Origin: Streptantibioticus ferralitis
GTDB taxonomy: Bacteria > Actinomycetota > Actinomycetes > Streptomycetales > Streptomycetaceae
Length of the DNA stretch: 64,000 nucleotides
Direction: 5' to 3'
NCBI RefSeq assembly: GCF_029223525.1
Contig: NZ_JARHTQ010000004.1
Coordinates: forward strand, 248,001-312,000
Part shown: positions 17,909 through 26,071 of the stretch, in pieces
How the letters are laid out: each line of letters opens with the position of its first letter
Numbering within the stretch: position 1 is the first letter of the stretch
The notes under the pieces: model-generated
Databases searched by the model: none
What the model was told of the DNA's origin: nothing
Seen by the model: the letters and a program-made list of their open reading frames with translations, nothing else
Program-made: the position numbers and the translations under genes

Positions 17909-17989
17909 TGGTCACCTCGGTGGTCAGGGGCGGAAACGGAATCCGAACTCTACTGACCCGGCGGACGCGGAAGGCGTCAGGGAGCTTTA

Positions 17990-18006
17990 TTGCATATCAT
18001 TTGCAA
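17990..18006. promoter_or_regulatory. Fur-family-like inverted repeat
   Basis: TTGCATATCATTTGCAA is a 17-bp near-palindrome centred on ATCAT, in an AT-rich patch between the divergent cobL and tsaD starts. Its TGCA/TGCA arms with an AT-rich centre resemble Streptomyces Nur or Zur boxes; which one cannot be decided by eye. Metal control of a cobalamin gene would make sense, but it is an inference. Confidence 0.5.
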
Positions 18007-18042
18007 CTGCGTCTTACAGGTGGAACCAGAAGGGGGTGCGGG

Positions 18043-19107
18043 GTGGGCGGTTCGCCGATCGTGCTCGGAATCGAGTCGTCCTGCGATGAGACCGGAGCCG
18101 GTCTGGTGCGGGACGGGCGGCTGCTGGGCCACGCGGTGGCGTCGAGCATGGACGAACACGCCCGGTACGGGGGCGTGGTGCCCGAGATCGCCTCCCGCGC
18201 GCACGTGCACGCCATGGGCCCGGTGGTACGGGCCGCGCTGGCCGACGCCGGACTCGGGCTCGATGACATCGGCGCGGTCGCGGTGACGACCGGTCCCGGC
18301 CTGTCCGGCGCCCTGCACGTCGGCCTGGCGGCGGCCAAGTCCTACGCCTACACGCTGGGCGTGCCGCTCTACGGAGTGCACCACCTCGCCGGGCATGTCG
18401 CCGCCGACACCCTGGAGCACGGGCCGCTGCCCGATCCCTGCATGGTGCTGATCGTCTCCGGCGGCCACACCTCCCTGCTGCTGGTACGGGACTTGGCCCG
18501 CGACCCGATCGCGCACCTCGGCGACACGTTGGACGACGCGGCGGGGGAGTGCTTCGACAAGGCCGCCCGGCTGCTGGGACTGCCCTACCCGGGCGGACCG
18601 GCCATCGACCGGGCGGCGCGGGCGGGCGATCCGCGGGCCATCGCCTTCCCCAGGCCGCTGAGCGGCCCTGGTGACCAGCGGTACGCCTTCTCCTTCTCCG
18701 GCTTGAAGACCGCCGTCGCCCGCCATGCGCAGGCCCGCGGCGGCGCGATCGAGGTGGGCGACGCCGCGGCCTCGCTCCAGGAGGCGGTGGCCGACGTACT
18801 GACCGCCAAGGCGGTCGCCGCCTGCCGGGAGTACGGGGTGCGCACCCTGGTGGTGGTCGGCGGGGTGGCGGCCAACTCCCGGGTGCGGGCGCTGGCCGCC
18901 GAGCGCTGCGCCGCCGCCGGCATCGAACTGCGTGTGCCACCGCCGCGGTTGTGCACGGACAACGGTGCGATGATCGCCGCCGTCGGTGACCTGCTGGTCC
19001 GCTCGGGCGCGCCCGCGGCGCCCCTCGACGTCTCGGTGGACCCGTCCGCCCCGCTGGAGTACGCGGCGCTGCACCCGGTACCCGCCCGGCGCGCGGCGGT
19101 CGGCTGA
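18043..19107 (+). CDS. tsaD: TsaD-family tRNA threonylcarbamoyladenosine transferase
   Basis: ASKHA-fold enzyme of 354 aa that transfers the threonylcarbamoyl group to A37 of ANN-decoding tRNAs. The N terminus [15 protein letters not shown] is typical. The metal-binding HxxxH is HHLAGH (H114, H118), and the distal aspartate lies in CTDNGAM near residue 307. All catalytic signatures are intact and length is normal. The start is GTG at 18043 with AGAAGGGGG upstream. The usual partners tsaB, tsaE and rimI are not adjacent, so this may be a second copy. Its divergent partner is cobL, with a Fur-like box between them. Confidence 0.9.
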   Translation: MGGSPIVLGIESSCDETGAGLVRDGRLLGHAVASSMDEHARYGGVVPEIASRAHVHAMGPVVRAALADAGLGLDDIGAVAVTTGPGLSGALHVGLAAAKSYAYTLGVPLYGVHHLAGHVAADTLEHGPLPDPCMVLIVSGGHTSLLLVRDLARDPIAHLGDTLDDAAGECFDKAARLLGLPYPGGPAIDRAARAGDPRAIAFPRPLSGPGDQRYAFSFSGLKTAVARHAQARGGAIEVGDAAASLQEAVADVLTAKAVAACREYGVRTLVVVGGVAANSRVRALAAERCAAAGIELRVPPPRLCTDNGAMIAAVGDLLVRSGAPAAPLDVSVDPSAPLEYAALHPVPARRAAVG

Positions 19108-19131
19108 CCCGGCGCGCTGGCGCCATGACAA

Positions 19132-19170
19132 AGGTGCCGGTCCCCCGCGAACCGCGGGGGGCCGGCACCT
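19132..19170. terminator. Bidirectional terminator hairpin
   Basis: A 17-bp stem (19132-19148 with 19154-19170, one G-T pair) and a 5-nt loop GAACC, between the convergent tsaD and protease-inhibitor genes. Confidence 0.85.
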
Positions 19171-19204
19171 GAATCGATTCAGCTGAGCGGCGGCTTCAGC
19201 GCGC

Positions 19205-19636
19205 TCAGAAGCTGAAGACGTACGCGTTGTTGGCCTTCATGACGCACTCGTTCGGGTACGTGTGCGCGTACGAGATGCGCTGGCCGCCCCAGACACCCTG
19301 TGCGGTGACCGTCACCGGGTTCCAGATCATCGGGCATATCGCGTGCGGGGCGTTGGTGCTCAGCTCGGCGAAGTTGCCGCCCACGGCGCCGAGTTCGGCG
19401 CAGGCCTGGTACGAGTCCGGGTGGTCGCCGCCAACCGACGGCGAACAGCGGAGGGTTGCCGCGCGCTCTACGGTGGCGGTGTTCGGGTTGGTGCCGTTGG
19501 CGATGGTGAGCACCAGGGCCGAGGGCGCCTGCGTCGCCGGTTTGCCGGCGGCGGCCTGCGCGGCGGTGGCCCCGATCCCGGTCAGGCTCAGGGCGAGGGC
19601 CGCCACGAGCCCCATGGTCCTCTTGGTGTACCGCAT
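19205..19636 (-). CDS. Streptomyces subtilisin inhibitor (SSI) family protease inhibitor
   Basis: Secreted inhibitor of 143 aa. A Sec signal peptide (RYTKRTMGLVAALALSLTGI..AAQAAA, about 1-33) precedes a mature domain of about 110 aa. The four SSI cysteines are visible: LRCSP, QACAE, AICPM and NECVM. The reactive-site loop CPMIW puts Met at P1, as in SSI itself, which suggests inhibition of subtilisin-like enzymes. The protein ends in the family's AYVFSF tail. The start is the ATG at 19636 with AAGGAGTG upstream. SSI proteins control extracellular proteases around aerial growth. Confidence 0.95.
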   Translation of the reverse strand: MRYTKRTMGLVAALALSLTGIGATAAQAAAGKPATQAPSALVLTIANGTNPNTATVERAATLRCSPSVGGDHPDSYQACAELGAVGGNFAELSTNAPHAICPMIWNPVTVTAQGVWGGQRISYAHTYPNECVMKANNAYVFSF

Positions 19637-19950
19637 TCCGAACACTCCTTGTCTTGGGGGTGCAGATAGCGGACGGGAGTCTTGCCGAAACCTCCACGAG
19701 ACGCACATCGAACGAACACTTCTGGTCACCGGATGCGATCAGATGATGGCTCATTGTGGCGAAAGTGCTGCTCGGAGCCCGTTCGGGGCTGTCGTTCGGT
19801 GTCGGCTCATACCGGAATGGCGCGGTACGTAACGACAGTTGACACCTCGCCCACCTGTACGAATGTCGAACAGGCCAACTCCTCCCGTTGTGCCGAGTCG
19901 GCTGAAAAAGGGCACCTGGGTTGTGCGCGGGGCATAACCACGAACGCGAA
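19637..19950. other. Intergenic region upstream of the inhibitor gene
   Basis: About 310 bp with no supported gene. It must hold the minus-strand promoter of the SSI gene, but no -35/-10 pair stands out. A plus-strand TTGACA at about 19838 has no matching -10. Confidence 0.5.
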
Positions 19951-19993
19951 AACACCGCGGCCCCGCAGCGAGAAGCTGCGGGGCCGCGGTGTT
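19951..19993 (-). terminator. Intrinsic terminator of the DUF2156 gene
   Basis: A perfect 19-bp stem (19951-19969 with 19975-19993) and 5-nt loop. On the minus strand it is followed at once by TTTT, and it lies 13 bp past the stop of the 20006-21796 gene. Confidence 0.9.
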
Positions 19994-20005
19994 CGCGGTG
20001 CGGGT

Positions 20006-21796
20006 TCAGCTGTCCCGGCGCAGCCGGGCCAGCGGTGCGGGCGTGGTGATGAAGCCCTCGGCGCGGGCGTTGGCGATGCCGATCCGCGGCAGCTGCGAGG
20101 TCTTCTCGAACAACAGGAAGCGCGGCTCCCAGATCGGACGGTACTTGGCGTTCGAGCGGTACAGCGACTCCAACTGCCACCAGCGCGAGAAGAACAGCAA
20201 CGCCGACCGCCACATCCGCAGGATCGGCCCGGCGCCGAGCCGGGCGCCCTCCTCGAAGACCGAGCGGAACATCGCGAAGTTCAGCGAGATCCGCTCCACG
20301 GCCACCTCGGCGGCCTTCTGGATCAGCTCCAGCACCATGAACTCCACCAGACCGTTCTCGGACTCGCGGTCCCGGCGCATCAGGTCCAGGGACAGGCCCT
20401 TCGGCCCCCACGGCACGAAGCTCAGCAGCGCCCGCAACTGCCCTTCCCCGTCAACGCACTCGACCATCACGCACTGACCGTCGGCGGGGTCCCCCAGCCG
20501 GTTGAGCGCCATGGAGAAGCCGCGCTCGGTCTGCCCGTCGCGCCAGCGGTCGGCCGCGTCCAGCAGTTGGGCCATCTCGTCGGCAGGGATGTCGGCGTGC
20601 CGACGGATGCGGGTGGTGTAACCCGCGCGCCTCACCCGGTTGTATGCCTGCCGTACGCCGCGCATCGCGCGGCCGTCAAGGGTGAACTCGCTGGTGTCGA
20701 CGATCGCCTCGTCGCCCATCTCCAGCGCGTCCAGGCCGTGCCGGGCGTAGACGTTGCCCGCCTCCTCGCTGGCACCGGTCACCGCCGGGATCCAGGCGTG
20801 CTCCCGGGCCTCGGCCAGCCAGGCGTCGATCGCGCCCGGCCAGGCCTCCACATCACCGATCGGGTCCGCGGACGCCAGCGACACTCCGCCGATCACCCGG
20901 TAGGTCACCGCCGCCTTGCCGGTCGGCGAGAAGATCACCGACTTGTCGCGGCGCAGTGCGAAGTACCCCAGCGAGTCACGGGAGCCGTGCTTGTCCAGCA
21001 GGGCCCGCAGCCGGTCCTCGTCGTCCCGGTCGAGCAGCTCGCGTCCGCGCGGCGAGCGGAAGAGCGCGTACAGCACCGCGAGCAGCAGCGCCAGGCCGGT
21101 CAGGTTGATACCCGCGCTGACCCAGCGGGCCACATGCAGGGTGCCGAAGTCCTTGTCGTTGGTGAGCGTGGTCAGCCGCAGCGCCACGTACCACACACGG
21201 TCGCCGATGCTGGCCTCGTCGGAGCCCACCGCCGTCACAAGGGTCGCGCCGACGAAGACCGAGATCAGCGCACCGACGCCGAGCACCGCGAGGGCGAGCT
21301 GCGGATTCGTACGGTCGCCCTTGGCATAGAACTCACGGTGCGAGATGAGCGCGAAGAGCAGCACCAGGCAGGTGACCGCGAAGGAGATCCAGTTGAACGG
21401 ATGGTCGCGGAACTCCCCCCACGTCACCAGCCACCACGCCGTCAGCGCCGCGTACCCGCCGCAGAGCAGCATGAACACGATCCACGCCATCCGCTTGCGG
21501 CGCCCCAGCATCATCGCCATGAACAGCGCGGCCGCGGCCGAACCGAACCCGGCGAACAGCATGAACGGCGTGAACAGCTCACCCGTGTTGTGTTCCTGCA
21601 CACGCTCGCGGAACGCGAACGACACCGCGGTCAGCAGGTTCAGTACGCCCACCAGCCGCAGGTACCAGATCGGTACCGCCGCGCTGCGTCGCGTCAGGGC
21701 GGTGGACTGCCTGCCCGACCGCCGTGACTGCTGCCCTCCGGCCCCCGGCCCGGTGCCTGCATCGGCACGCGGCGCGGCACTGACAGCATTGCTCAT
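20006..21796 (-). CDS. MprF-like phosphatidylglycerol lysyltransferase-domain (DUF2156) membrane protein
   Basis: 596-aa protein. About seven TM segments lie in residues 40-255, followed by a large cytoplasmic DUF2156 domain (about 265-580) of the GNAT-like fold seen in MprF/LysX lysyl-phosphatidylglycerol synthases. Visible blocks include GYFALRRDKSVIFSPTGKAA, SFVPWGPKGLSLDLMRRD and a C-terminal SKYRP-like SNAKYRPIWEPRFL. MprF-type enzymes add lysine from Lys-tRNA to phosphatidylglycerol, which protects against cationic peptides. There is no fused lysyl-tRNA synthetase, unlike mycobacterial LysX. Start ATG at 21796, with GAGAGG upstream. Confidence 0.88.
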   Translation of the reverse strand: MSNAVSAAPRADAGTGPGAGGQQSRRSGRQSTALTRRSAAVPIWYLRLVGVLNLLTAVSFAFRERVQEHNTGELFTPFMLFAGFGSAAAALFMAMMLGRRKRMAWIVFMLLCGGYAALTAWWLVTWGEFRDHPFNWISFAVTCLVLLFALISHREFYAKGDRTNPQLALAVLGVGALISVFVGATLVTAVGSDEASIGDRVWYVALRLTTLTNDKDFGTLHVARWVSAGINLTGLALLLAVLYALFRSPRGRELLDRDDEDRLRALLDKHGSRDSLGYFALRRDKSVIFSPTGKAAVTYRVIGGVSLASADPIGDVEAWPGAIDAWLAEAREHAWIPAVTGASEEAGNVYARHGLDALEMGDEAIVDTSEFTLDGRAMRGVRQAYNRVRRAGYTTRIRRHADIPADEMAQLLDAADRWRDGQTERGFSMALNRLGDPADGQCVMVECVDGEGQLRALLSFVPWGPKGLSLDLMRRDRESENGLVEFMVLELIQKAAEVAVERISLNFAMFRSVFEEGARLGAGPILRMWRSALLFFSRWWQLESLYRSNAKYRPIWEPRFLLFEKTSQLPRIGIANARAEGFITTPAPLARLRRDS

Positions 21797-22052
21797 GGAT
21801 GACGCCTCTCAGATCCCTCGAAAACCGCTCGCCGGTGCGCCCCCATTGCCGAACCGCGTTCCGCACCAACCCTCGACTTTACCAATCACACGAAAGGGTG
21901 ACACCGCTCTGTGCCTGGCCAAACCGGGCGTCTTCTGTGTGGGATCTGTGCGGCAACCATGGGGCGGCAAAGTGGCGTCTGTCTCATAGCTCATTCCACC
22001 CTCCTGCTCGGAACACAGGGCACCGCTGGGCGAATTTCGGGTTATTTCCGGG

Positions 22053-22184
22053 CTATTTTGTGGCGGCGTCGAGCGTGATGACGCCGATAGCGATCGTCAT
22101 GCTGAGGTCGTACAGCACGCGCTTGGGGTGATGGGCCGGGCGGCTCGCGCAGTGCGCGTAGGCGTGGGCGGCGGCCGTTGCCAT
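22053..22184 (-). CDS. Possible small protein (43 aa)
   Basis: A short minus-strand frame beginning MATAAAHAYAHC and ending TIAIGVITLDAATK. The second half has a plausible composition, but the ribosome site is poor. It lies in a gap of about 470 bp (21797-22269) in which nothing else is supported. Not recognised. Confidence 0.3.
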   Translation of the reverse strand: MATAAAHAYAHCASRPAHHPKRVLYDLSMTIAIGVITLDAATK

Positions 22185-22269
22185 GATCGGCGGACCCGCG
22201 GCGCGCGGGCATCGACTGTTCGGCCGCGACGCACCGTCTTCCGGCGGATCCTCGACCACACCGGAGGAG

Positions 22270-22704
22270 TCAGCGGCCGAGGATCAACTTCTCCAGGGCC
22301 GCCCGCGCCCTGGCGTCCGACTCCGCGCGCGCCGCGATGGCGCTCGCCAGCGCCTGCACCCACTCGTCGAGCGCGACCGGGCGACGGGAGAGAACCACGC
22401 CGCGCACCTCCTTGCACACCTCACCCGTCGGACGTCCGCCCGACAGGTTCAGCACCAGCCGCTGCTCGCCCAGCGAGACGTCCAACCGCTCCACCCGGCC
22501 CTCACGGCCCGCCAGCCGGTCCGCCATACCGCGCTTGCGTTCGATCGCGACCGAGCCGGGCGGCAGCGCGTCCGCCAGCGTGCCGGTGAGCACCTGTGCG
22601 TACACCTCCAGATCGGCGGCGTCCTGGCGCAGCGCGGCGGCCAGCAGGTCCACGGAGTCGGGCGCACCGCCCGGTTCGTACGGCATCGGGTCGTTGGAGG
22701 TCAT
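22270..22704 (-). CDS. Hypothetical protein (144 aa)
   Basis: Not recognised beyond being a conserved-looking actinomycete protein: acidic, soluble, alpha/beta, with a VERLDVSLGEQRLVLNLSGG strand pair and a C-terminal amphipathic helix (VQALASAIAARAESDARARA). It lies 89 bp downstream of a YbjQ-type gene on the same strand, and that gene follows another YbjQ-type gene, so the three may form one transcript. Start ATG at 22704. Confidence 0.7.
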   Translation of the reverse strand: MTSNDPMPYEPGGAPDSVDLLAAALRQDAADLEVYAQVLTGTLADALPPGSVAIERKRGMADRLAGREGRVERLDVSLGEQRLVLNLSGGRPTGEVCKEVRGVVLSRRPVALDEWVQALASAIAARAESDARARAALEKLILGR

Positions 22705-22793
22705 CGAGAGCCTTGTCTGGAGTGCGTTCTACGGTACTTCCCGGGGGCGCCGCGGCCTAAGCGGCGAACGCCGCGACCCGCCCCCAGGGGCGG

Positions 22794-23627
22794 TCAGCCG
22801 TCCAGGCTGAGCACCATCGTCGGCCGCTCGATGACATGGTCCTCGCGCAGCGGCCGTACCGCGGTACCGATCGCGAAGAACTCCGTGGTGTGGCCGCCCC
22901 AGCGGTGGTTGTGCGAGTTGAGCTGGACACCGACGATGCCCTCCGCGTGCAGCTCCTCCGCCTCGTTCTGCATCCGCTCCATCGCCAGCTCACGCGCGTC
23001 GTACAGCGCCTGGGTGAACGGCTCGATCTCCACGTTCTTGCCGATGTTGGAGAAGACCGAACCCATCTTCTGATGCGCGATGTGGTAGACGCAGGTGCCC
23101 ATCACCATGCCGAGCGGCGCGTACCCGGCACGGATCAGCGTCCAGAAGTCCTGGCCGCTCAGGTCGGAGGTGAACGGCTGACCCTTGACGTTGCGCCAGC
23201 TGCCGTCGCCGCCCGGTGCCGGGGCGTCCGCCTTGACCGCGGTGCCGATCGCGATGAACTCCGCGATGTCGTTGCCGAATTCACGCGCCTCTACCGACAG
23301 CCGCACCCCTACGATGCCGTCCGCGCCGAGCTGCGCCGCCTCCGCCTCCATCCGCGTCATCGCCAGCTCACGGGCGTGGTACATGGCCTGGCTGAGCGTG
23401 GTCAGCTCCTGGTTCTTGCCCCAGCGGCCCAGCTGGATCCCGACGTGGTAGATCGAGCTGCCCAGCACCAGGCCGATGGGCCGGAAGCCCGCCTCGCGCA
23501 CCAGCAGGAACTCGTTGACCGACAGGTCGCTGGTGAAGATCCCGCCCGGCTTGCCCGGCTGCAGCTCGGCCAGCCGTCGCATCGCGTCGGCTGGTACGCC
23601 CTGGGCGGTGGGGTCGATGGCGGTCAT
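22794..23627 (-). CDS. Tandem YbjQ (DUF74) heavy-metal-binding-domain-like protein
   Basis: 277 aa with two copies of the YbjQ fold, at about 28-140 and 150-275. Each copy carries FTSDLS, a 'G..P.G.V.G...YHI' block and a '..ARELAM.RM..EA..L.A.GIVGV.L' helix-strand. YbjQ proteins are small decameric proteins of unknown function. Start ATG at 23627 with GAGGGGA. The upstream same-strand gene (23686-24714) is a paralogue, so this is a local duplication. Confidence 0.85.
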   Translation of the reverse strand: MTAIDPTAQGVPADAMRRLAELQPGKPGGIFTSDLSVNEFLLVREAGFRPIGLVLGSSIYHVGIQLGRWGKNQELTTLSQAMYHARELAMTRMEAEAAQLGADGIVGVRLSVEAREFGNDIAEFIAIGTAVKADAPAPGGDGSWRNVKGQPFTSDLSGQDFWTLIRAGYAPLGMVMGTCVYHIAHQKMGSVFSNIGKNVEIEPFTQALYDARELAMERMQNEAEELHAEGIVGVQLNSHNHRWGGHTTEFFAIGTAVRPLREDHVIERPTMVLSLDG

Positions 23628-23685
23628 GATCGGGTTCCCCTCGTTGCTTGGTGATGGGCGGTACGGTCGCGCTGCTGCCAGTCGA

Positions 23686-24714
23686 TCATTCCGTACCGTC
23701 CAGTTCCGACAGCTCGGCCAGCATCCGGCGCACCTCGGTCGGATCGCTGCCGTACGAGTCCAGTTCGCGGGCGATGCGCTTGCGCAGCCGCTTCCGCTTG
23801 GAGTCCAGCGGCATGACGCTCAGGGTGCGGGGCGGCGCCTGGCGCACCTGGAAGGCGGCCACCGCCGTGCCGACCAGCGTGGCCTCCGCGGCATGGTCCT
23901 CGGCGTCGGACTCGCTGTTGCGGTTCCGCGCCCGGATGCAGCGCTCACCCCAGACCCGCAGGTCACTGCTGCCCAGCACCACACCGCCCGCTCCGGCGCC
24001 GGCGGCCTGGCCGTACAGCTGGGCCCTGGCGTCGTGCCGGGTGGCGCCCACCAGGTCGGACCAGCCGGTGACCTCCTGGTTGCCCGCACCGAACCAGTTC
24101 TGCCGCCGCGTGGTCCAGTCGTTGTGACGTACACCGATCGACAGGCCGATCAACAGTTCGACCGGCACCCAGCCCGCCGAGATCAGCTTGGCGAAGCCCT
24201 GTCCGTCCAGATGCGTGGTGAACGGGCGCTTCGGGCGAACCGGCCCCTGCGCCCGCACCGCGGTACCGATCACCTGGAACTCCAGGCAGTTCGACGACGC
24301 CGGGAACGGCGCGATGGTCAGATCGGCGGCGACCACGCCGTCCCCGCCCAGCGCCTCGCACTCGGCGGACATCCGGGCCAGCGCCTTGTGCCGGGCGGCC
24401 ATCAGCACGTCGACCAGCGCCCGCGACGCGGCTCCCTGGCCGGAGACGGCGACCTGCGCCGGGTACGACATCCGGCCCGAGAAGCCCGCGTACTGGTACC
24501 CGCAGTCGTAGTAGCCCCAGAAGGGCCCGCTGCGTGACACCTGGTAGACGGCCGAGCCCATCACCTGGCCCACCGGTTCGAAGCCCACCGAGCGGATCGC
24601 CGCGAACTCGCCGGTCGACACGGCCGAGGACCAGGTGCCGCTGCGTCGCGCCGCAGCGGTTCTGGCCGCCGCCACCGGGGGCAGGGCCGCTGACTGGGAC
24701 CACTCCCCGCTCAT
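23686..24714 (-). CDS. Tandem YbjQ-like protein with basic C-terminal tail
   Basis: 342 aa, paralogous to the next gene. Two YbjQ-like halves lie at about 35-150 and 160-290, with FEPVGQVMGSAVYQV and WVPVELLIGLSIGVRH in the equivalent strands. It ends with a charged helix (LDSKRKRLRKRIARELDSYG) absent from the neighbour. The start is the ATG at 24714, preceded by GGGGAG; further upstream the frame loses coding character. Function unknown. Confidence 0.82.
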   Translation of the reverse strand: MSGEWSQSAALPPVAAARTAAARRSGTWSSAVSTGEFAAIRSVGFEPVGQVMGSAVYQVSRSGPFWGYYDCGYQYAGFSGRMSYPAQVAVSGQGAASRALVDVLMAARHKALARMSAECEALGGDGVVAADLTIAPFPASSNCLEFQVIGTAVRAQGPVRPKRPFTTHLDGQGFAKLISAGWVPVELLIGLSIGVRHNDWTTRRQNWFGAGNQEVTGWSDLVGATRHDARAQLYGQAAGAGAGGVVLGSSDLRVWGERCIRARNRNSESDAEDHAAEATLVGTAVAAFQVRQAPPRTLSVMPLDSKRKRLRKRIARELDSYGSDPTEVRRMLAELSELDGTE

Positions 24715-24772
24715 GGACAACCAACTCCCCGTTCGCGTTAGCGCGCTGGTTTGGGAGGCCGAGTCTAGGACC

Positions 24773-25902
24773 TCACACCGGCAGCACGCACACGGGTACC
24801 GGGGCCGTGAACGGCGGTTGGGCGGCGGACAGTCGGCCGGTGCGCCGGTGCACGCGGAAGACGGTGACCGAGGCCGATTTCTGGTTGGCGGCGAACAGCA
24901 GCCGTCGCGCCGGGTCGACGGCGATATGGCGCGGGAAGTCACCGCCGACCGGCACGCTGTCCAGCAGCCGCAGGGCGGCGCCGCCCGATTCGACCGCATA
25001 GCGGGTGATCGTGTTGTGCCCCCGGTTGGCGAGGTACGCGACCGGGCCGTCCGCGGTCACCAGCACCTCGGCCGGATAGTTGCGACCGGTGCCGCTCCCG
25101 GTGGCCTGCGGTGTTCCGGGGGTCAGCCGGCCGGTACGGCGGTGGTAGCGGCACACCACGATCGTGTCGTCGACCTCGTTGGCGAGGTAGGCGAAGCCGC
25201 CGCCGGGGTGGAAGGCGAGGTGGCGCGGCCCGGCGCCGGGCCGCAGCGACGCGTAGCCGACCTGGCCCAGCGTGCCGCTCCGCTGATCGAGGCGGTACGT
25301 GTAGACCGTGTCGTTGCCGAGGTCGACGGCGAGTACATGGCCGCCGTCCGGGCTGGTGATGATCTGGTGGGCGTGCGGGCCGTCCTGCCCGGGGCCCGGC
25401 GGGGGCCATGAGTGGTGGACCAGGTCGGTGCGCTCGCCGAGTGAGCCGTCCGGCTCGATGGGGTGGACGGCCACACTGCCGGAGTCGTAGTTGGCGCTCA
25501 GCAGGTGGCGGCCGCCGGGGTGGACGGACAGATGGGTGGGGCCGTCGCCGCCGGTGGACCGCGCGTTGAGCACCCGCAGCGTCCCGTCGGTCCCGAGGCG
25601 AGGGCGGTCACGCTGCCGTTCGGCTGCTCGTTGACCGCGTACAGCGTGCGGCCGGTGGGGGACAGGGCCAGGAACGAGGGGTTGTCCAGCGGTAGCGTCG
25701 CGATGCCGGTGATGCCGCCGGTGCGCGTGTCGTACGCGGCGAGGCCGATACCGGTTCCGGCCCCGGCGCCCGTGGTGTACGTGCCGAGGTACAGCGGGCG
25801 GGACGCGTCGTGCGGCCCGGAGGGCAGGCCGGCCGTCGCCGCCCCGGCCGCCGTCGCGGCGAGGAACCGCCGGCGGTCCCACCGCCCGCTGAGGACACCC
25901 AT
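24773..25902 (-). pseudogene. Tat-exported lactonase-family beta-propeller, frameshifted
   Basis: A 6-phosphogluconolactonase-like (YbhE/PF10282) seven-bladed propeller split between two frames. The first frame runs from ATG 25902: a Tat signal (DRRRFLAATAAGAATAGLPS), then PLYLGTYTTGAGAGTGIGLA and TLYAVNEQPNGSVTALA. The rest continues in another frame from about 25600 down to 24773: DGTLRVLNARSTGGDGPTHL, through LAVDLGNDTVYTYRLD, to NQKSASVTVFRVHRRTGRLS. Adding one base near 25592-25600 restores a normal protein of about 375 aa. It is either a true one-base deletion or a sequencing error. Confidence 0.85.
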
Positions 25903-25982
25903 GCCGCTCTCCCGCCTGTCGAAGCCCGAAGCGGAGACCTGCCAGGGACACAGTGGCCCTGATCACAGCAAGTGACAAGACG

Positions 25983-26009
25983 TGCAACGGGGGTTGCATA
26001 TGATGCAAC
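25983..26009. promoter_or_regulatory. Triple GTTGCAT half-site operator
   Basis: GTTGCATATGATGCAAC (25993-26009) is a perfect 7+3+7 palindrome. An extra half-site TGCAAC at 25983-25988 forms a second inverted pair with it across GGGG. It lies between the divergent lactonase and leaderless hypothetical genes, about 50 bp upstream of the latter's -10. The binding protein is unknown. Confidence 0.55.
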
Positions 26010-26059
26010 GTCCGACTGTGACTCCCGGGACAGTGGCAGGGCTCCAGCCGACAGGCCGA

Positions 26060-26065
26060 TACTGT
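26060..26065 (+). promoter_or_regulatory. -10 box of a leaderless promoter
   Basis: TACTGT (TANNNT) ends six bases before the ATG at 26072, and there is no ribosome site. This is the geometry of a leaderless mRNA whose transcription starts at or next to the start codon. Confidence 0.6.
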
Positions 26066-26071
26066 GCTGAC

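Noticed and set aside
21795-21989. Short plus-strand ORF upstream of the DUF2156 gene
   Set aside because: No ribosome site, and it lies over the promoter zone of the divergent gene; composition is not convincing.
25592-25600. Programmed frameshifting in the lactonase gene
   Set aside because: No slippery heptamer or stimulatory structure is visible; a one-base deletion explains it better.
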